The notes: generated by a model not told the origin, from the sequence alone. A DNA stretch of 64,000 nucleotides from Streptomyces flaveolus (GCF_014648815.1 NZ_BMRV01000013.1:62001-126000); one strand, 5' to 3'. Positions 8,889-17,636 are shown, counted from the first letter of the stretch. Made by a program: numbers and translations.

Positions 8889-9485
8889 TCAATCGTCCGC
8901 TTGCAGGATCGCGGGCAGGTACCTGCGCTGCAGCTCCCCTGGCTGGAGTTGGCCGGGTTCGATGAGGGCCTGCATCATCGCGCCTTCGTGGAGGGCGATG
9001 ATCAACCGCGCGAGCATGTCGATGTCCCGGTCCGCACGCCGCCCGCTGCGGGCGAAGAACACCGCCAGAAGTTCGGCGAACCGGGACCGCAGCCGACGGT
9101 CGTGCTCGGCGAGCCGCCGAGCGGTCTCGGGATGCCGGATGGCGTGCAGGGTGAACTCCGTGGACGCGAGAAACCACAGGCGCTCCTCGTCGCCGCTCCC
9201 GCTCCAGGCGCCCGACAGCCCGTCGAAGATCTCCTCGACCGTGGCCGCCTGGGAGATCGACGCGTCCAGACGGGCCACCTCACGGTCGGCATGTTCGTCG
9301 AACAGGGCGAAGAACAACGTCTCCTTGTCCTCGAAGTTCGAGTAGAAGGCCCCTCGCGACAGCCCGGCGCGCGTGCAGATCTCCTCGACGGACGCGCCGT
9401 GGAAGCCTCGCTCCGCGAACGCCTCCAGGGCCGCTGCCCGCAGTTTCGCCACACTTCGCGCCCGCGTCGGCGCACCCTTCGCCAT
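8889..9485 (-). CDS. TetR-family transcriptional regulator, paralogue of the neighbouring TetR
   Basis: A 198-residue TetR protein starting at ATG 9485 behind GGGGAAGGACGTC. Its DNA-binding half (FAERGFHGASVEEICTRAG, SRGAFYSNFEDKETLFF) and the segment STEFTLHAIRHPETAR are nearly the same as in the TetR at 8159-8773, so the two arose by duplication. It diverges from the esterase gene at 9586 and probably controls it through the inverted repeat at 9519-9538. Because the HTHs are so alike, cross-talk with the other operator is possible, although the two operator sequences visible here differ. Confidence 0.88.
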   Translation of the reverse strand: MAKGAPTRARSVAKLRAAALEAFAERGFHGASVEEICTRAGLSRGAFYSNFEDKETLFFALFDEHADREVARLDASISQAATVEEIFDGLSGAWSGSGDEERLWFLASTEFTLHAIRHPETARRLAEHDRRLRSRFAELLAVFFARSGRRADRDIDMLARLIIALHEGAMMQALIEPGQLQPGELQRRYLPAILQADD

Positions 9486-9518
9486 GACGTCCTTCCCCAC
9501 CCGTTGACGCTGCCTGAC

Positions 9519-9538
9519 GTGCGTGCCACAGTACGCAC
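9519..9538 (+). promoter_or_regulatory. Inverted repeat, putative TetR operator
   Basis: GTGCGT (9519-9524) and ACGCAC (9533-9538) form a perfect 6-bp inverted repeat with an 8-bp spacer. It lies between the divergent TetR (start 9485) and esterase (start 9586) genes, the usual place for autoregulation. Confidence 0.6.
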
Positions 9539-9585
9539 CACTCATAAATGAACAACCTCGGATTTTATGGAGGTAGGCCACCGCC

Positions 9586-10518
9586 GTGACTCTGGACCCC
9601 GTGCTCGGCTCACTCGTCAAGCGGCTCCCCGAACCGGCGACGGAGATCGAGGACCCTGAGCGGTACCGCATGGCGAAGCGCCAACTGTTCGAACAGCTCT
9701 CCGCGCGATTCATGGAACCCGGTCCCCCTGTCGCCGAAGTGCGGCTCGAACGACTGCCGGTGGCCGGCGGCGAGATCGCCTTGCGTGTGTACCGGCCGGC
9801 CGGGCCAGGGCCCCGCCCGATCCACCTCTACCTCCACGGCGGCGCCTGGATCTCGGGATCGGTCTTCGAGCCCTCCACGGACATCTGCTGCCGCGAGCGC
9901 GCCGCCGGAGCCGGTCAGGTCGTCGTCGCGGTGAACTACCGGAAAGCTCCGGAGAACCGGTTCCCCACGGGTCTCGAAGACTGCCATGCCGCCCTGGTGT
10001 GGGCCGCCGAGCACGCGGCGGACATCGGTGGCCGCGCTGACAGCATCAGCGTCGGAGGAGTTTCCGCCGGCGCCAATCTCGCGGCCGCGCTCTCCGCCAA
10101 GGCCCGGGACGAGGGCGGGCCCCGCATCCGCCTTCAGGTCCTGGAGGTCCCCGCGACCGACCTTGCGGGGGACTTCGCATCCCACCGGCTGTTCGGAGAG
10201 GGCTTCGCACTGTCCTCGACCACGATGTCCCTGGCCAAGTCGGCCTACGTCGCCTCGCTCGAGCAGCGTTCCCATCCACTGGCTTCGCCCCTGCGAGCGA
10301 CCGACTTCTCCGGCCTCCCCAGAACGCATGTCATGACCGCGGAGTACGACATCCTCAGAGACGAGGGGCTGGCGTACGCGGAACGTCTGGGCGAGGCCGG
10401 AGTCGAGGTGTCCCACACCCTCGGCCGGGGCCATGTGCACATGTCGATGATGCTGACCGCGGTCCTGCCCGCCGCCCGTCAGTGGCGCGCCGAGGTCCTC
10501 GACGTGCTGAGCCGGTGA
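9586..10518 (+). CDS. Alpha/beta-hydrolase, hormone-sensitive-lipase-type esterase
   Basis: A 310-residue carboxylesterase of the HSL (family IV) group. The oxyanion-hole motif HGGAW lies at about residues 85-89 and the nucleophile elbow GVSAG near residue 155. A catalytic Asp is expected in MTAEYDILRDEG, and the catalytic His in GRGHVHMSM near the C-terminus. There is no signal peptide, so it acts in the cytoplasm on short acyl esters. GTG 9586 follows GGAGGT by about 10 bases. It diverges from a TetR gene that probably represses it. Confidence 0.9.
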   Translation: MTLDPVLGSLVKRLPEPATEIEDPERYRMAKRQLFEQLSARFMEPGPPVAEVRLERLPVAGGEIALRVYRPAGPGPRPIHLYLHGGAWISGSVFEPSTDICCRERAAGAGQVVVAVNYRKAPENRFPTGLEDCHAALVWAAEHAADIGGRADSISVGGVSAGANLAAALSAKARDEGGPRIRLQVLEVPATDLAGDFASHRLFGEGFALSSTTMSLAKSAYVASLEQRSHPLASPLRATDFSGLPRTHVMTAEYDILRDEGLAYAERLGEAGVEVSHTLGRGHVHMSMMLTAVLPAARQWRAEVLDVLSR

Positions 10519-10559
10519 CTCACCGTCTCATCGAGTACTCAAGAAGGCAGTACGCCGTC

Positions 10560-10580
10560 GTCGGCTGACTGTCAGCCGGC
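10560..10580 (+). terminator. Hairpin downstream of the esterase gene
   Basis: GTCGGCTGA and TCAGCCGGC pair across a 3-base loop, 42 bp after the esterase stop codon. There is no T-run, as is usual in Streptomyces terminators. Confidence 0.5.
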
Positions 10581-10900
10581 GTCACGCAGGCAAAAGCATG
10601 GTGAGAGGCACGTTGTAGCTCTTCTCGTCGGCCATCCGGAAGCCGGAGCGTCAGCGAACCGACTGCGCGACAGCGGAGCGAGTAAGTCGCAGGACGGGAA
10701 CTCGGCGGGGCCGAGTGCTTCGCCAACGGTGAAGTCGACGTTGGCCACCTGCGTACAGGTGCGGCCCCCGTACAGGGCCGCGATCGCGCATGACCCTTCG
10801 GGCCTCCCCGTCACTGTCCTCCCCGCCAGCGCCCTGCGCCGTGCAGGCGGCCGTCAGCGCGGCCACGACCGTGACCATGCCCGTGTACCACGGCAGCCGC
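10570..10900 (-). pseudogene. Decayed lipoprotein gene, DUF6281-like
   Basis: Read on the minus strand, one frame gives a signal-like MVTVVAALTAACTAQGAGG with a lipobox-like LTAAC. A second frame continues with GGRTCTQVANVDFTVGEALG and PAEFPSCD. A third ends ADEKSYNVPLTMLLPA. The order and spacing resemble small streptomycete lipoproteins of the DUF6281 kind, but at least two frameshifts separate the parts, so no intact product is possible. The family call rests on recollection of motif style and is tentative. Confidence 0.35.
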
Positions 10901-11590
10901 CGCGACCCCGTCGACAGAGCGGCGCCGCTTCGGCCGCGCCAGCTCCGCCCGCTCGGCGGGGTGCAGCGCGCGGGCGGCGTCCTCGGTCAGCCGGGCGCCG
11001 GGGACGCGTTCGACGTCGCCGCCCACTGGACACGGGGCCAACGCCAGCAGGGCCAGCCCCCGCAGGGGGACAACGAGAACTGCACCGATGTGCCCGCCGG
11101 ACCGGCCACGGCGGGACGGCCGTGCAGCCCGCCGCACCCGGGGCAGGGCAGCCGGGTCGGCGGGCTGCCCTGGGCCGGTGATGTGTTCACCGAAGACCTG
11201 GATGCAGCCGACCAGGTGCGGTTGGCTTTCGGGCTGCTGGACCTCCTCGACGATGCGCCACCTCGTTGGCGGTGAGCAACGCGTCCGGCTTCTCGTCACT
11301 CACCCAACCGTCGCGCACTTGGCTGACGCCCCGATCAGCCAGCCAACGCCGCACCGCCTCCTCGGCTTGCATCTCCCCCCGGGAAGTATGACGACCAGCC
11401 TCGCAGGATCCGAACGAAACGGCCTTGTGCGAGCTGCTCCGCCCGTCTCAGCCACGGCGCTCCTCCCCCGCCGGCAGCTCAACGACGTGAGTGCTGCAGG
11501 GGCGGGGAACGCGCCCGTGCTTCGGTTTCGCAAGGTGCCGCAGCGGCTCGGGCAATCGGACAGCCCTGAGCGGCCATTGGCTGGTGCGAT
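10901..11590. other. Region without an intact gene
   Basis: No open frame here has convincing protein character. A minus-strand stretch near 11240-11372 (MQAEEAVRRWLADRG, WVSDEKPDALLTANEV) looks protein-like but is short and runs into unrelated sequence. It may be another gene fragment. The rest shows nothing recognisable. Confidence 0.35.
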
Positions 11591-11593
11591 GGA

Positions 11594-12514
11594 TCAGCGG
11601 AGTTCCGGGGTCGGCGCAGAGACGCCGGTGAGGCGTTCGGCCTCGGTCCACAGGCGTGCCGCAACGGTCTTGTCCCTGGCGCTGCGCGGCAGACGGGTGG
11701 CCTTGGTCGGGCCGACCATCGCCCAGCGCGGCCCGTAGTAGCCGCCAGGCTCGGCGTCGCGGCTGGTCGCCGCGTACAGCAGGGGTTCTGCGCCCTGTTC
11801 GGGACCCTGGGACGGCACGATCTTGTACAGCAGTGATTCGAGCCGACCGGGCCGGCCGCCGTTCAGGGTCGGGCCGGAGGTCGTCAGGTTGGTGCGGGTG
11901 TAGCCGGGGTGCGCGCCGGCCGACAGCAGCGGCCAGCCGTGCTGGTCGGCAAGGTCGGCGAGGTGCAGCATCATCAGCATGTCGGCCAGTTTGGACTGGG
12001 CGTAGGCCCGGGTGGGGCTGTAGCTGCGGGTGGACTGCAGGTCGTCGAAGTCGATGCGCGCCCGGTGGGCGGTGCCGCTGCTCATCGTGGCCACCCGCGG
12101 CGCGGGGGCGGCCAGCAGCAGTGGCAACAGGTGGACGGTGAGGGCGAACGGGCCGAGGAAGTTGCTGCCCAGCTGGAGCTCGAAGCCGTCCGGTGTCTGG
12201 GTGCGCTGAGGCACGTTCATGACTCCGGCGTTGTTCACCAGCAAGTCCAGCGGCTTGCCGTCGGCGATCAGGTCGTCGCCGAAACCGAGGACTGAGGCCA
12301 GGTCGGCCAGGTCCAGCCGGCGGACCTCGACTTGGGCGCCGGGGTGCGCGGCGAGGATCTCGCCCCGGGCCTTTTCGCCTTTGGCCAGGGTGCGCACGGC
12401 GAGCACGACACGGGCTCCGGCTCCGGCCAGCCGCTTGGCGGCCTCCTTGCCGGTTCCACTGTTCGCGCCGGTGACCACGGCGAGCTTTCCTTGCTGGTCA
12501 GGGACCTGGTACAT
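11594..12514 (-). CDS. Short-chain dehydrogenase/reductase, retinol-dehydrogenase-like
   Basis: A roughly 306-residue SDR. The cofactor motif TGANSGTGKEAAKR near the N-terminus carries the TGxxxGxG signature. NNAGVM follows near residue 95 and the catalytic YAQSK near 180; the usual Ser is in ATMSSGTAH. An Arg after the glycine motif (LAVRTLAKG) suggests NADP(H). Length and the C-terminal YGPRWAMVGPT resemble the light-dependent protochlorophyllide/retinol dehydrogenase-like group common in actinobacteria. ATG 12514 is preferred; ATG 12526, four codons upstream, has no ribosome-binding site. It diverges from a TetR gene across a short intergenic region with direct repeats. Confidence 0.85.
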   Translation of the reverse strand: MYQVPDQQGKLAVVTGANSGTGKEAAKRLAGAGARVVLAVRTLAKGEKARGEILAAHPGAQVEVRRLDLADLASVLGFGDDLIADGKPLDLLVNNAGVMNVPQRTQTPDGFELQLGSNFLGPFALTVHLLPLLLAAPAPRVATMSSGTAHRARIDFDDLQSTRSYSPTRAYAQSKLADMLMMLHLADLADQHGWPLLSAGAHPGYTRTNLTTSGPTLNGGRPGRLESLLYKIVPSQGPEQGAEPLLYAATSRDAEPGGYYGPRWAMVGPTKATRLPRSARDKTVAARLWTEAERLTGVSAPTPELR

Positions 12515-12531
12515 CACGAACCCCATTACGT

Positions 12532-12578
12532 ACTACCGGTATCTTGTCTCCCCTCACCGTAACGGACCACTGGTATCT
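12532..12578 (+). promoter_or_regulatory. Direct repeats in the SDR-TetR divergent promoter region
   Basis: ACTACCGGTATCT (12532-12544) and ACCACTGGTATCT (12566-12578) match at 11 of 13 positions and lie 34 bp apart, close to three helical turns. They probably are binding sites for the TetR protein encoded at 12612. Confidence 0.5.
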
Positions 12579-12611
12579 AATCAACGTACCGCCGGTTTGT
12601 AATATGGGGAC

Positions 12612-13301
12612 GTGACCTTCCAGCGTGCCCGCACCGACGAACAGCGCAGCCAGCGACGACGCCAGATCCTGGACACCGCAGCCGCGATGCTGACCGAGAT
12701 GCCGGTCGCGGAGCTGAGCCTGAACAAGCTGAGCCGCCGCGTCTGCCTGGCCAAGGCGAACGTGCTGCGCTACTTCGAGTCCCGCGAGGCGGTCCTGCTC
12801 GACCTGCTCGACACCGAGACCCAGACCTGGATCGCCGAACTACGGAACGAGCACGCGACAATCGAGGGCACCACGCGTGAGCGAGGGGACCGGCTGGCGG
12901 ACCTCCTGGCCACCTCCCTTGCGCGACGGCCGGTGCTGTGCGACCTGCTCAGCGCGCAGGGCGCGGTTCTGGAACAGAACATCTCCACCGAGGCCGGCAT
13001 CCGCCACAAGCAGGCAGCCCGGCAGTCCCTGCAGGCCCTGACCCAGTTCGTGCTGAGTCACCTTCCCGAACTCGGCCCCGACGGCGCCGCCGCGCTGGTC
13101 GAGTCGACCCTACTGATGGCTATGACGGCATGGCAGTGCAGCCGCCCCTCGGACGCCATGGTGGCGGTCTACGCCTCCGACCCCGCGCTGGCCGCCATGC
13201 GCCTGGACTTCACCGACCTGGTCCGCCACACAACGGCAGTGACCGCCTCCGGCCTGCTGGCCCGACGGACGGAACAGACCAGCGCCAGCCCAACCCACTG
13301 A
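12612..13301 (+). CDS. TetR-family transcriptional regulator
   Basis: A 229-residue regulator with an N-terminal TetR HTH (LDTAAAMLTEMPVAELSLNK, then RRVCLAKANVLRYFESREAVL) and a C-terminal helical domain typical of actinobacterial QacR/AcrR-like proteins. The start is GTG 12612. It is divergent from the SDR gene and very likely represses it and itself. There is no further partner downstream, where DNA becomes gene-poor. Confidence 0.85.
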   Translation: MTFQRARTDEQRSQRRRQILDTAAAMLTEMPVAELSLNKLSRRVCLAKANVLRYFESREAVLLDLLDTETQTWIAELRNEHATIEGTTRERGDRLADLLATSLARRPVLCDLLSAQGAVLEQNISTEAGIRHKQAARQSLQALTQFVLSHLPELGPDGAAALVESTLLMAMTAWQCSRPSDAMVAVYASDPALAAMRLDFTDLVRHTTAVTASGLLARRTEQTSASPTH

Positions 13302-13557
13302 GCACCAGGCGCGCAGCACATCGTATGTGGGACATCGCGCGTCCGAGACAGTCATACAGGCCACAGAGAGCCATCGAGCCGGTGTCGTCGGGCAGCTGCG
13401 CGAGGGCGGCATCCCGGATCTCTGAGGAGGTTCCGGTCATCGGTCATGTCCGTGCCCTGCCGCGAGCGCAGCATCCGGGCCGTCGCCGTAGCGGGCGAGC
13501 TGGGTACGCAAGCCGTCCTTCTCCGGACTTCGACGTGTCTGTGAGAAGCCGTCGCCC
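13302..13557. other. Region without a recognisable gene
   Basis: No convincing frame on either strand. It leads into the IS-end-like repeat at 13558 and is probably decayed mobile DNA. Confidence 0.3.
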
Positions 13558-13604
13558 TACCGATCATGGAGTCTGTCGATCGGACGGGAGTCTCGATCGG
13601 GTGA
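13558..13604 (+). repeat. Copy 1 of an IS-end-like direct repeat
   Basis: This copy begins TACCGATCATGGAGTCTG and contains CGATCGG, ACGGGAGTCTCGATCGGG. It matches 14217-14263 in the same orientation at roughly six of every seven positions. The second copy lies just beyond the C-terminal remnant of an IS5-type transposase, so the repeats are probably insertion-sequence ends. The pair brackets the acetyltransferase-like gene. Confidence 0.6.
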
Positions 13605-13698
13605 TCGCGCGGGCCCTGCGCGGCATGAGAGCAGTACCTCGGATATACGGGGAAAATCCAGGGGACCGGACGGCCGCGCGCTGCTACGGTCGGGCGGC

Positions 13699-14202
13699 AT
13701 GAGCTGGCTTCCCGATGACTTCGTCCACCCCGTCCTGGTACCGCTGCCGGGCGGTGGTCATCACCTGCGGCCGATCCGGGAGGCCGACACCCCGCTCGAC
13801 TATCCGGCTGTGATGGGTTCGCGCGAGCGGCTGTGGACCATCTTCGGCCCGGCCTGGGGCTGGCCCGCGGCCACCATGACCTACGAGGCCGATCAGGCCG
13901 ACCTGTTGCGGCACGAGCAGGAGATCGCCGCACACCAGTCATTCAACTACGCGCTGTTCGACGCGGCGGAGACAGCTCTGCTCGGCTGCGTCTACATCGA
14001 CCCACCGGAGAGGGCCGGCGCGGACGGCGAGATCTCCTGGTGGGTGGTGGACGAGCTGGTGGGCAGCACGGTCGAGCAAGCACTCGATGCGCTGGTGCCG
14101 CAGTGGATCGCCGCCGACTGGCCGTTCGACCGGCCGCGCTTCATCGGCCGCGAGATCTCCTGGTCGGACTGGCTCGCCCTGCCGGAGCATCCCGACACGT
14201 AA
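13699..14202 (+). CDS. GNAT-like N-acetyltransferase family protein
   Basis: A 167-residue protein. HLRPIREAD near residue 22 matches the beta-1 entry of GNAT proteins, and NYALFDAAETALLGCVYIDP gives the central strands. A clear acetyl-CoA loop (Q/R-x-x-G-x-G/A) is not obvious; the equivalent area reads GEISWWVVDELVGSTVEQAL. It may therefore be a divergent or inactive member. Codon usage is normal for the window. Upstream there is only debris, and downstream comes the second IS-like repeat, so the gene sits as an island inside mobile-element remains. Confidence 0.7.
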   Translation: MSWLPDDFVHPVLVPLPGGGHHLRPIREADTPLDYPAVMGSRERLWTIFGPAWGWPAATMTYEADQADLLRHEQEIAAHQSFNYALFDAAETALLGCVYIDPPERAGADGEISWWVVDELVGSTVEQALDALVPQWIAADWPFDRPRFIGREISWSDWLALPEHPDT

Positions 14203-14216
14203 GCACTTGTTGCCCG

Positions 14217-14263
14217 TACCGATCTTGAAGGCTGTCGATCGAACGGGAGTCTTGATCGGGTTG
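14217..14263 (+). repeat. Copy 2 of an IS-end-like direct repeat
   Basis: This copy begins TACCGATCTTGAAGGCTG and contains ACGGGAGTCTTGATCGGG, matching 13558-13604. It is followed at once by the reversed C-terminal remnant of an IS5-family transposase. Confidence 0.6.
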
Positions 14264-14294
14264 TCTGCGGCGGTTTCCGCGCGTGAAAGCAGGG

Positions 14295-14447
14295 CCTCTT
14301 GGTAGCTCGAAGGGTGTGGCGGTAGGTGATGAGGCAGGTGGCGAGGCCGAGGACAGCATCGTGGATGTCGTCGCGCCTCTCCCACCGGATCCGCAGTCGG
14401 CGGAAGCCGTGCAGCCAGGCGATCGTGCGCTGGTCTTCGGGCCGTAC
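14295..14447 (-). pseudogene. C-terminal fragment of an IS5-family transposase
   Basis: The minus strand reads RTIAWLHGFRRLRIRWER followed by RDDIHDAVLGLATCLITYRH. This is the conserved tail of IS5-type DDE transposases that contains the catalytic Glu region. The N-terminal and central parts are missing, and upstream the sequence switches to an unrelated transposase fragment of opposite orientation. Confidence 0.75.
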
Positions 14448-14496
14448 ACCCGCATCGTCGACGCCCGCCGCAGCACAACAAGAGCCACAAAAGGGT

Positions 14497-14652
14497 TCGC
14501 GCCCGCTGGAACACGCCTTCGCCCGTATGAAGACCTGGAAGATCCTGCGCGACTGCCCCCTGAGGGGCGACGGTGTGCGCCACGCGATGCACGGCGTAGC
14601 CCGCCTGCACAACCTGGCTCTCAAGATGACTCCCGCCGCATGCGGGACCTGA
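14497..14652 (+). pseudogene. C-terminal fragment of a DDE-superfamily endonuclease transposase
   Basis: The plus strand reads PLEHAFARMKTWKILRDC, then GDGVRHAMHGVARLHNLAL. This is the tail of IS5/IS112-type 'DDE superfamily endonuclease' proteins. It begins abruptly after the oppositely oriented IS5 fragment and ends TGA at 14652, so two elements have been broken into each other. Confidence 0.75.
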
Positions 14653-14702
14653 GAGGCCCGCAGGAGACCGGCAGCTCCTCACCTCGCAGTCTCAGAGGAG
14701 GA

Positions 14703-14921
14703 TCAGGCGAGGCAGAACTCGTTGCCCTCGATGTCCTGCATCGTGATGCACGACTCGTTGACGCCATCAGCACGCTGCGTCAGCACGTGTTTCGCGCCGA
14801 GTGCCATCAGCCGTGCGCATTCGGCCTCGAGTGTGGCCAGGCGCTCATCACCCACGAGCCCTGTGCCGACCCGCACATCGAGATGCACCCGGTGTTTGAC
14901 GATCTTGCCTTCGGGAACTCG
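14703..14921 (-). pseudogene. Fragment of a VOC (glyoxalase/bleomycin-resistance) family protein
   Basis: The minus strand encodes VPEGKIVKHRVHLDVRVG, then LEAECARLMALGAKHVL and a C-terminus MQDIEGNEFCLA. The order of metal-ligand His (HLDV) and Glu (EGNEF) is that of the second half of a VOC domain. The first half is absent. A possible start at GTG 14888 would give only 61 residues, too short to fold as a complete VOC module. Confidence 0.65.
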
Positions 14922-14949
14922 TTGTCGGAAGGAGGCGTCTGCTACCTGC

Positions 14950-15347
14950 TGTTATGTCGTTCGGTCGCAGGGGTGAACCGTGGTCAGTGCTTCCCCAAGG
15001 GAAACCTGGGATGCGATACCGGCCAGCCACTCTCGTGCTGCCAAAGATCTGGAAAGCGACTACGAGGGCCCCGGCGCGCTGGAACACTTGCAGCGCGGCG
15101 CACCTGGCCCGCGGCCCAGCTCACCGACCAGATGCTCGATGAGAGCGTCGACGAGCGGGCCGGTGCGCATCGTCCACCGGATCCAGTCGAGCCGTGTCCG
15201 CCGCCACGCTTATCAGAGGCAGCGCTCCCGACGGGCTTCCCGATGCCTTGTCCGGTCTTCACATCAACCCCGGTCTCAGCTGGCTCATACCGCTCTTCCC
15301 CTGGCCGCATGAGCCATCTGATGGCACCGAAAACGAGGCAGTACTCG
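14950..15347. other. Region without a recognisable gene
   Basis: About 400 bp between the VOC fragment and the PucR regulator. No frame shows a known motif on either strand. Surrounding debris suggests decayed mobile DNA. Confidence 0.3.
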
Positions 15348-16487
15348 TCAGCTGCCCCGAAGACCGACCGCCAGCGTCAGTTCAAGGACCCGGTGTGGCG
15401 ATGCGAGATCGGGAAACAACTCCCGCAGCTGCGACATCCGGTACCGGACTGTCTGGGGGTGGACGAACAACGCCGCCGCCACCTCCTCCCGCCTGCCCTG
15501 GTGCAGCAGCCACGCCCGCAGCGTCTCCTCCAGCCGTCGTGCGGTCGCGACAGGCAAGGGCCGCAACGGTGCGAGGGCTCGGGCACGCAGGTCTGCGAAC
15601 GCCTCCGCGTCGGCGCTCAGCACCAGCTCGGGCAGGTGGTCCTCGGTGTCGCGAATATCAGAGGAGAGGGAACGCGCGCGTACGGCTCGTGCGTACGAGG
15701 CGGACGCACGAGTCCATGGCCGGGCCGGGCCGACCACGGCGGTGCGGTCGGTCAGTTGCCGCAAGAGATGTGATCGGTCGGCATCGGGGACGAGCAGCAC
15801 ACCGGTGGCATCCGGCAGATCGTCGAGGACGAGGGTGCTCGGGTCGAGCGCGCGGTAGGCAGGCCGGGCCTGGGCGGCGGGCAGCAGGACCGCGGTCAGC
15901 GAAACCGGAGGCTGCCACCCGGCCCGCTGAACAGACGTCAGCAGCGCGTCCGGGCTCGCGCCGGCGAGGAGGTCGCGGGCCAGGTGTTCCAGGTGGCGCT
16001 CGTGGGCCCTGCCCCGGGCGGCCAGTTCGTCGGCGTGACCCGCGGCGCTCGCGGCGGAGAGCTCGTCGATGTAGGCGAAGGTCAGCTCGGCGAACTTGGC
16101 GACCTCGGCGGCCGGCAGACCTGCGGGTACGGCACCCGCCGCCAGGCATCGCCAGGCCACGCGGGCGCCGACGCGGTAGGCGCTGAGCAGGGCGTCCATC
16201 GAACGGCCGTCGCGCACCTCGCCGCGGCCCAACTCGTAGGCCGCGTCACCGGCGTCCCCGCCTGTGGCGTTCCCGCTCGCGAGGTCCAGGTAGTGCCCCA
16301 GGGCGGTGCGGACGGCTCGGCGGATGGTGCCGCCCATGCGGCCCGAAAGGGCGTTGGCGTAGGAAGGGACCTCGTCGATGATCGCCTGGACGACCTCGTC
16401 GGCGGTGGTCTTCAGCGTGGCCCGAAGTGCGGTGACCGTCGTCTCATCCAGGGCCAGTTCGCTGACCCTCCGGATTGCATGGCTCAC
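15348..16487 (-). CDS. PucR/CdaR-type helix-turn-helix regulator, divergent from the desaturase genes
   Basis: A 379-residue regulator. The N-terminal two thirds is an all-alpha sensor-like domain (RsbRD-like start TADEVVQAIIDEVPSYANAL). A middle part has the weak GGDEF-related fold of CdaR proteins. The C-terminal 55 residues form the PucR HTH (LEETLRAWLLHQGRREEVAAALFVH, then TVRYRMSQLREL). The gene starts 86 bp from the ferredoxin reductase and reads the opposite way, so it most likely controls the reductase and desaturase genes and senses a lipid or redox signal. The same gene trio is common in streptomycetes. Confidence 0.85.
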   Translation of the reverse strand: MSHAIRRVSELALDETTVTALRATLKTTADEVVQAIIDEVPSYANALSGRMGGTIRRAVRTALGHYLDLASGNATGGDAGDAAYELGRGEVRDGRSMDALLSAYRVGARVAWRCLAAGAVPAGLPAAEVAKFAELTFAYIDELSAASAAGHADELAARGRAHERHLEHLARDLLAGASPDALLTSVQRAGWQPPVSLTAVLLPAAQARPAYRALDPSTLVLDDLPDATGVLLVPDADRSHLLRQLTDRTAVVGPARPWTRASASYARAVRARSLSSDIRDTEDHLPELVLSADAEAFADLRARALAPLRPLPVATARRLEETLRAWLLHQGRREEVAAALFVHPQTVRYRMSQLRELFPDLASPHRVLELTLAVGLRGS

Positions 16488-16573
16488 GTTTTGTTCCCTG
16501 CGAACAATTCAGCCGATCAGATTCACGTCCTGCGGTCAGGACTTTACGCCTTGAGGCACAGCAAGCTGAAATC

Positions 16574-17629
16574 ATGACGAGTACAGCCCTCCGCAGCAGG
16601 GCGTGGAAACTGCTGGAGATGATCACGACGCCACTCCTGCCGTCGGACTACCTCGACCTGGTCAGCCCGCTGCGTGCGGGCGCCGACCTGCGCGGGCGCA
16701 TCGAGGCCGTGCACCCCGAGACGGGTGACGCCGCGACCATCGTGATCAGACCGGGACGGGGCTGGCGCGGCCACACAGCCGGTCAGTACGTGCGGATCGG
16801 GGTCGACGTCGACGGGGTGCGCCTGTGGCGTGCCTACTCCATCACCTCGCCGGCAAACGGCCAGGACGGCCGCGTCACGATCACCGTGAAGGCGATCCCG
16901 GACGGCAAGGTCAGCAACCACTTGGTCCGCAGGGCGAAACCGGGCACGTTGATCCAGCTCGACCAGGCGACCGGTGACTTCGTACTGCCGCAGGCCAAGC
17001 CCGCCAAGGTGCTCTACCTGACGGCCGGCAGCGGAATCACGCCCGTGATGGGCATGCTGCGCGACACTGTGCTCGACGACGTCGTCATGGTCCACTGCGC
17101 GCCACAGCCGCAAGACGTGATCTTCCGCAACGAACTGCTCGCCCTGGTCGCGGACAAGAAGCTACGGCTCTCCGAGGTGCACACCGCCACGGACGGCATG
17201 CTCGACATCGCCCGTCTCGACGAACTCGTGCCCGACTGGACCGAGCGCGAGACCTGGGCCTGCGGGCCCGCGGGCCTGCTCGACGCCGCCGAGAAGCACT
17301 GGAGCGAACACGGCATACCGGAGCGCCTGCACACCGAACGCTTCCGCCCCAGCATCGTCGTCACCGGCGACGGCGGCGAGGTCACCTTCAGCACCACCGG
17401 CAAGACCGTCGACACGGACGGCGCCACGCCGTTGCTGGACGTCGGCGAGGAGGCAGGCGTGCTCATGCCGTCGGGGTGCCGCATGGGCATCTGCTTCGGC
17501 TGCGTCACCCCGCTCAAGGCGGGCGCCGTCCGCGACCTGCGCACCGGCGAGATCACCGAGGCCGAGCCGGGCGTCCTCATCCAGACCTGCGTGTCCGCCG
17601 CGGCGGGCCCCTGTGACATCGAACGGTAG
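16574..17629 (+). CDS. Ferredoxin reductase with C-terminal 2Fe-2S domain (desaturase electron donor)
   Basis: A 351-residue iron-sulfur flavoprotein that passes electrons from NAD(P)H to the desaturase. The FAD motif RAYS lies at residues 86-89. The nucleotide-binding loop LTAGSGITPVMGMLR follows near 157-171, with the CGPAG motif after it. The C-terminal plant-type 2Fe-2S cluster has Cys302, Cys307, Cys310 (C-x4-C-x2-C) and Cys339. ATG 16574 is chosen as the start of family similarity; the upstream extension is non-coding in character. It is 7 bp from the desaturase start, in the arrangement of mycobacterial Rv3230c-DesA3, and its product should work at the membrane with that enzyme. Confidence 0.92.
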   Translation: MTSTALRSRAWKLLEMITTPLLPSDYLDLVSPLRAGADLRGRIEAVHPETGDAATIVIRPGRGWRGHTAGQYVRIGVDVDGVRLWRAYSITSPANGQDGRVTITVKAIPDGKVSNHLVRRAKPGTLIQLDQATGDFVLPQAKPAKVLYLTAGSGITPVMGMLRDTVLDDVVMVHCAPQPQDVIFRNELLALVADKKLRLSEVHTATDGMLDIARLDELVPDWTERETWACGPAGLLDAAEKHWSEHGIPERLHTERFRPSIVVTGDGGEVTFSTTGKTVDTDGATPLLDVGEEAGVLMPSGCRMGICFGCVTPLKAGAVRDLRTGEITEAEPGVLIQTCVSAAAGPCDIER

Positions 17630-17636
17630 GAGCACT

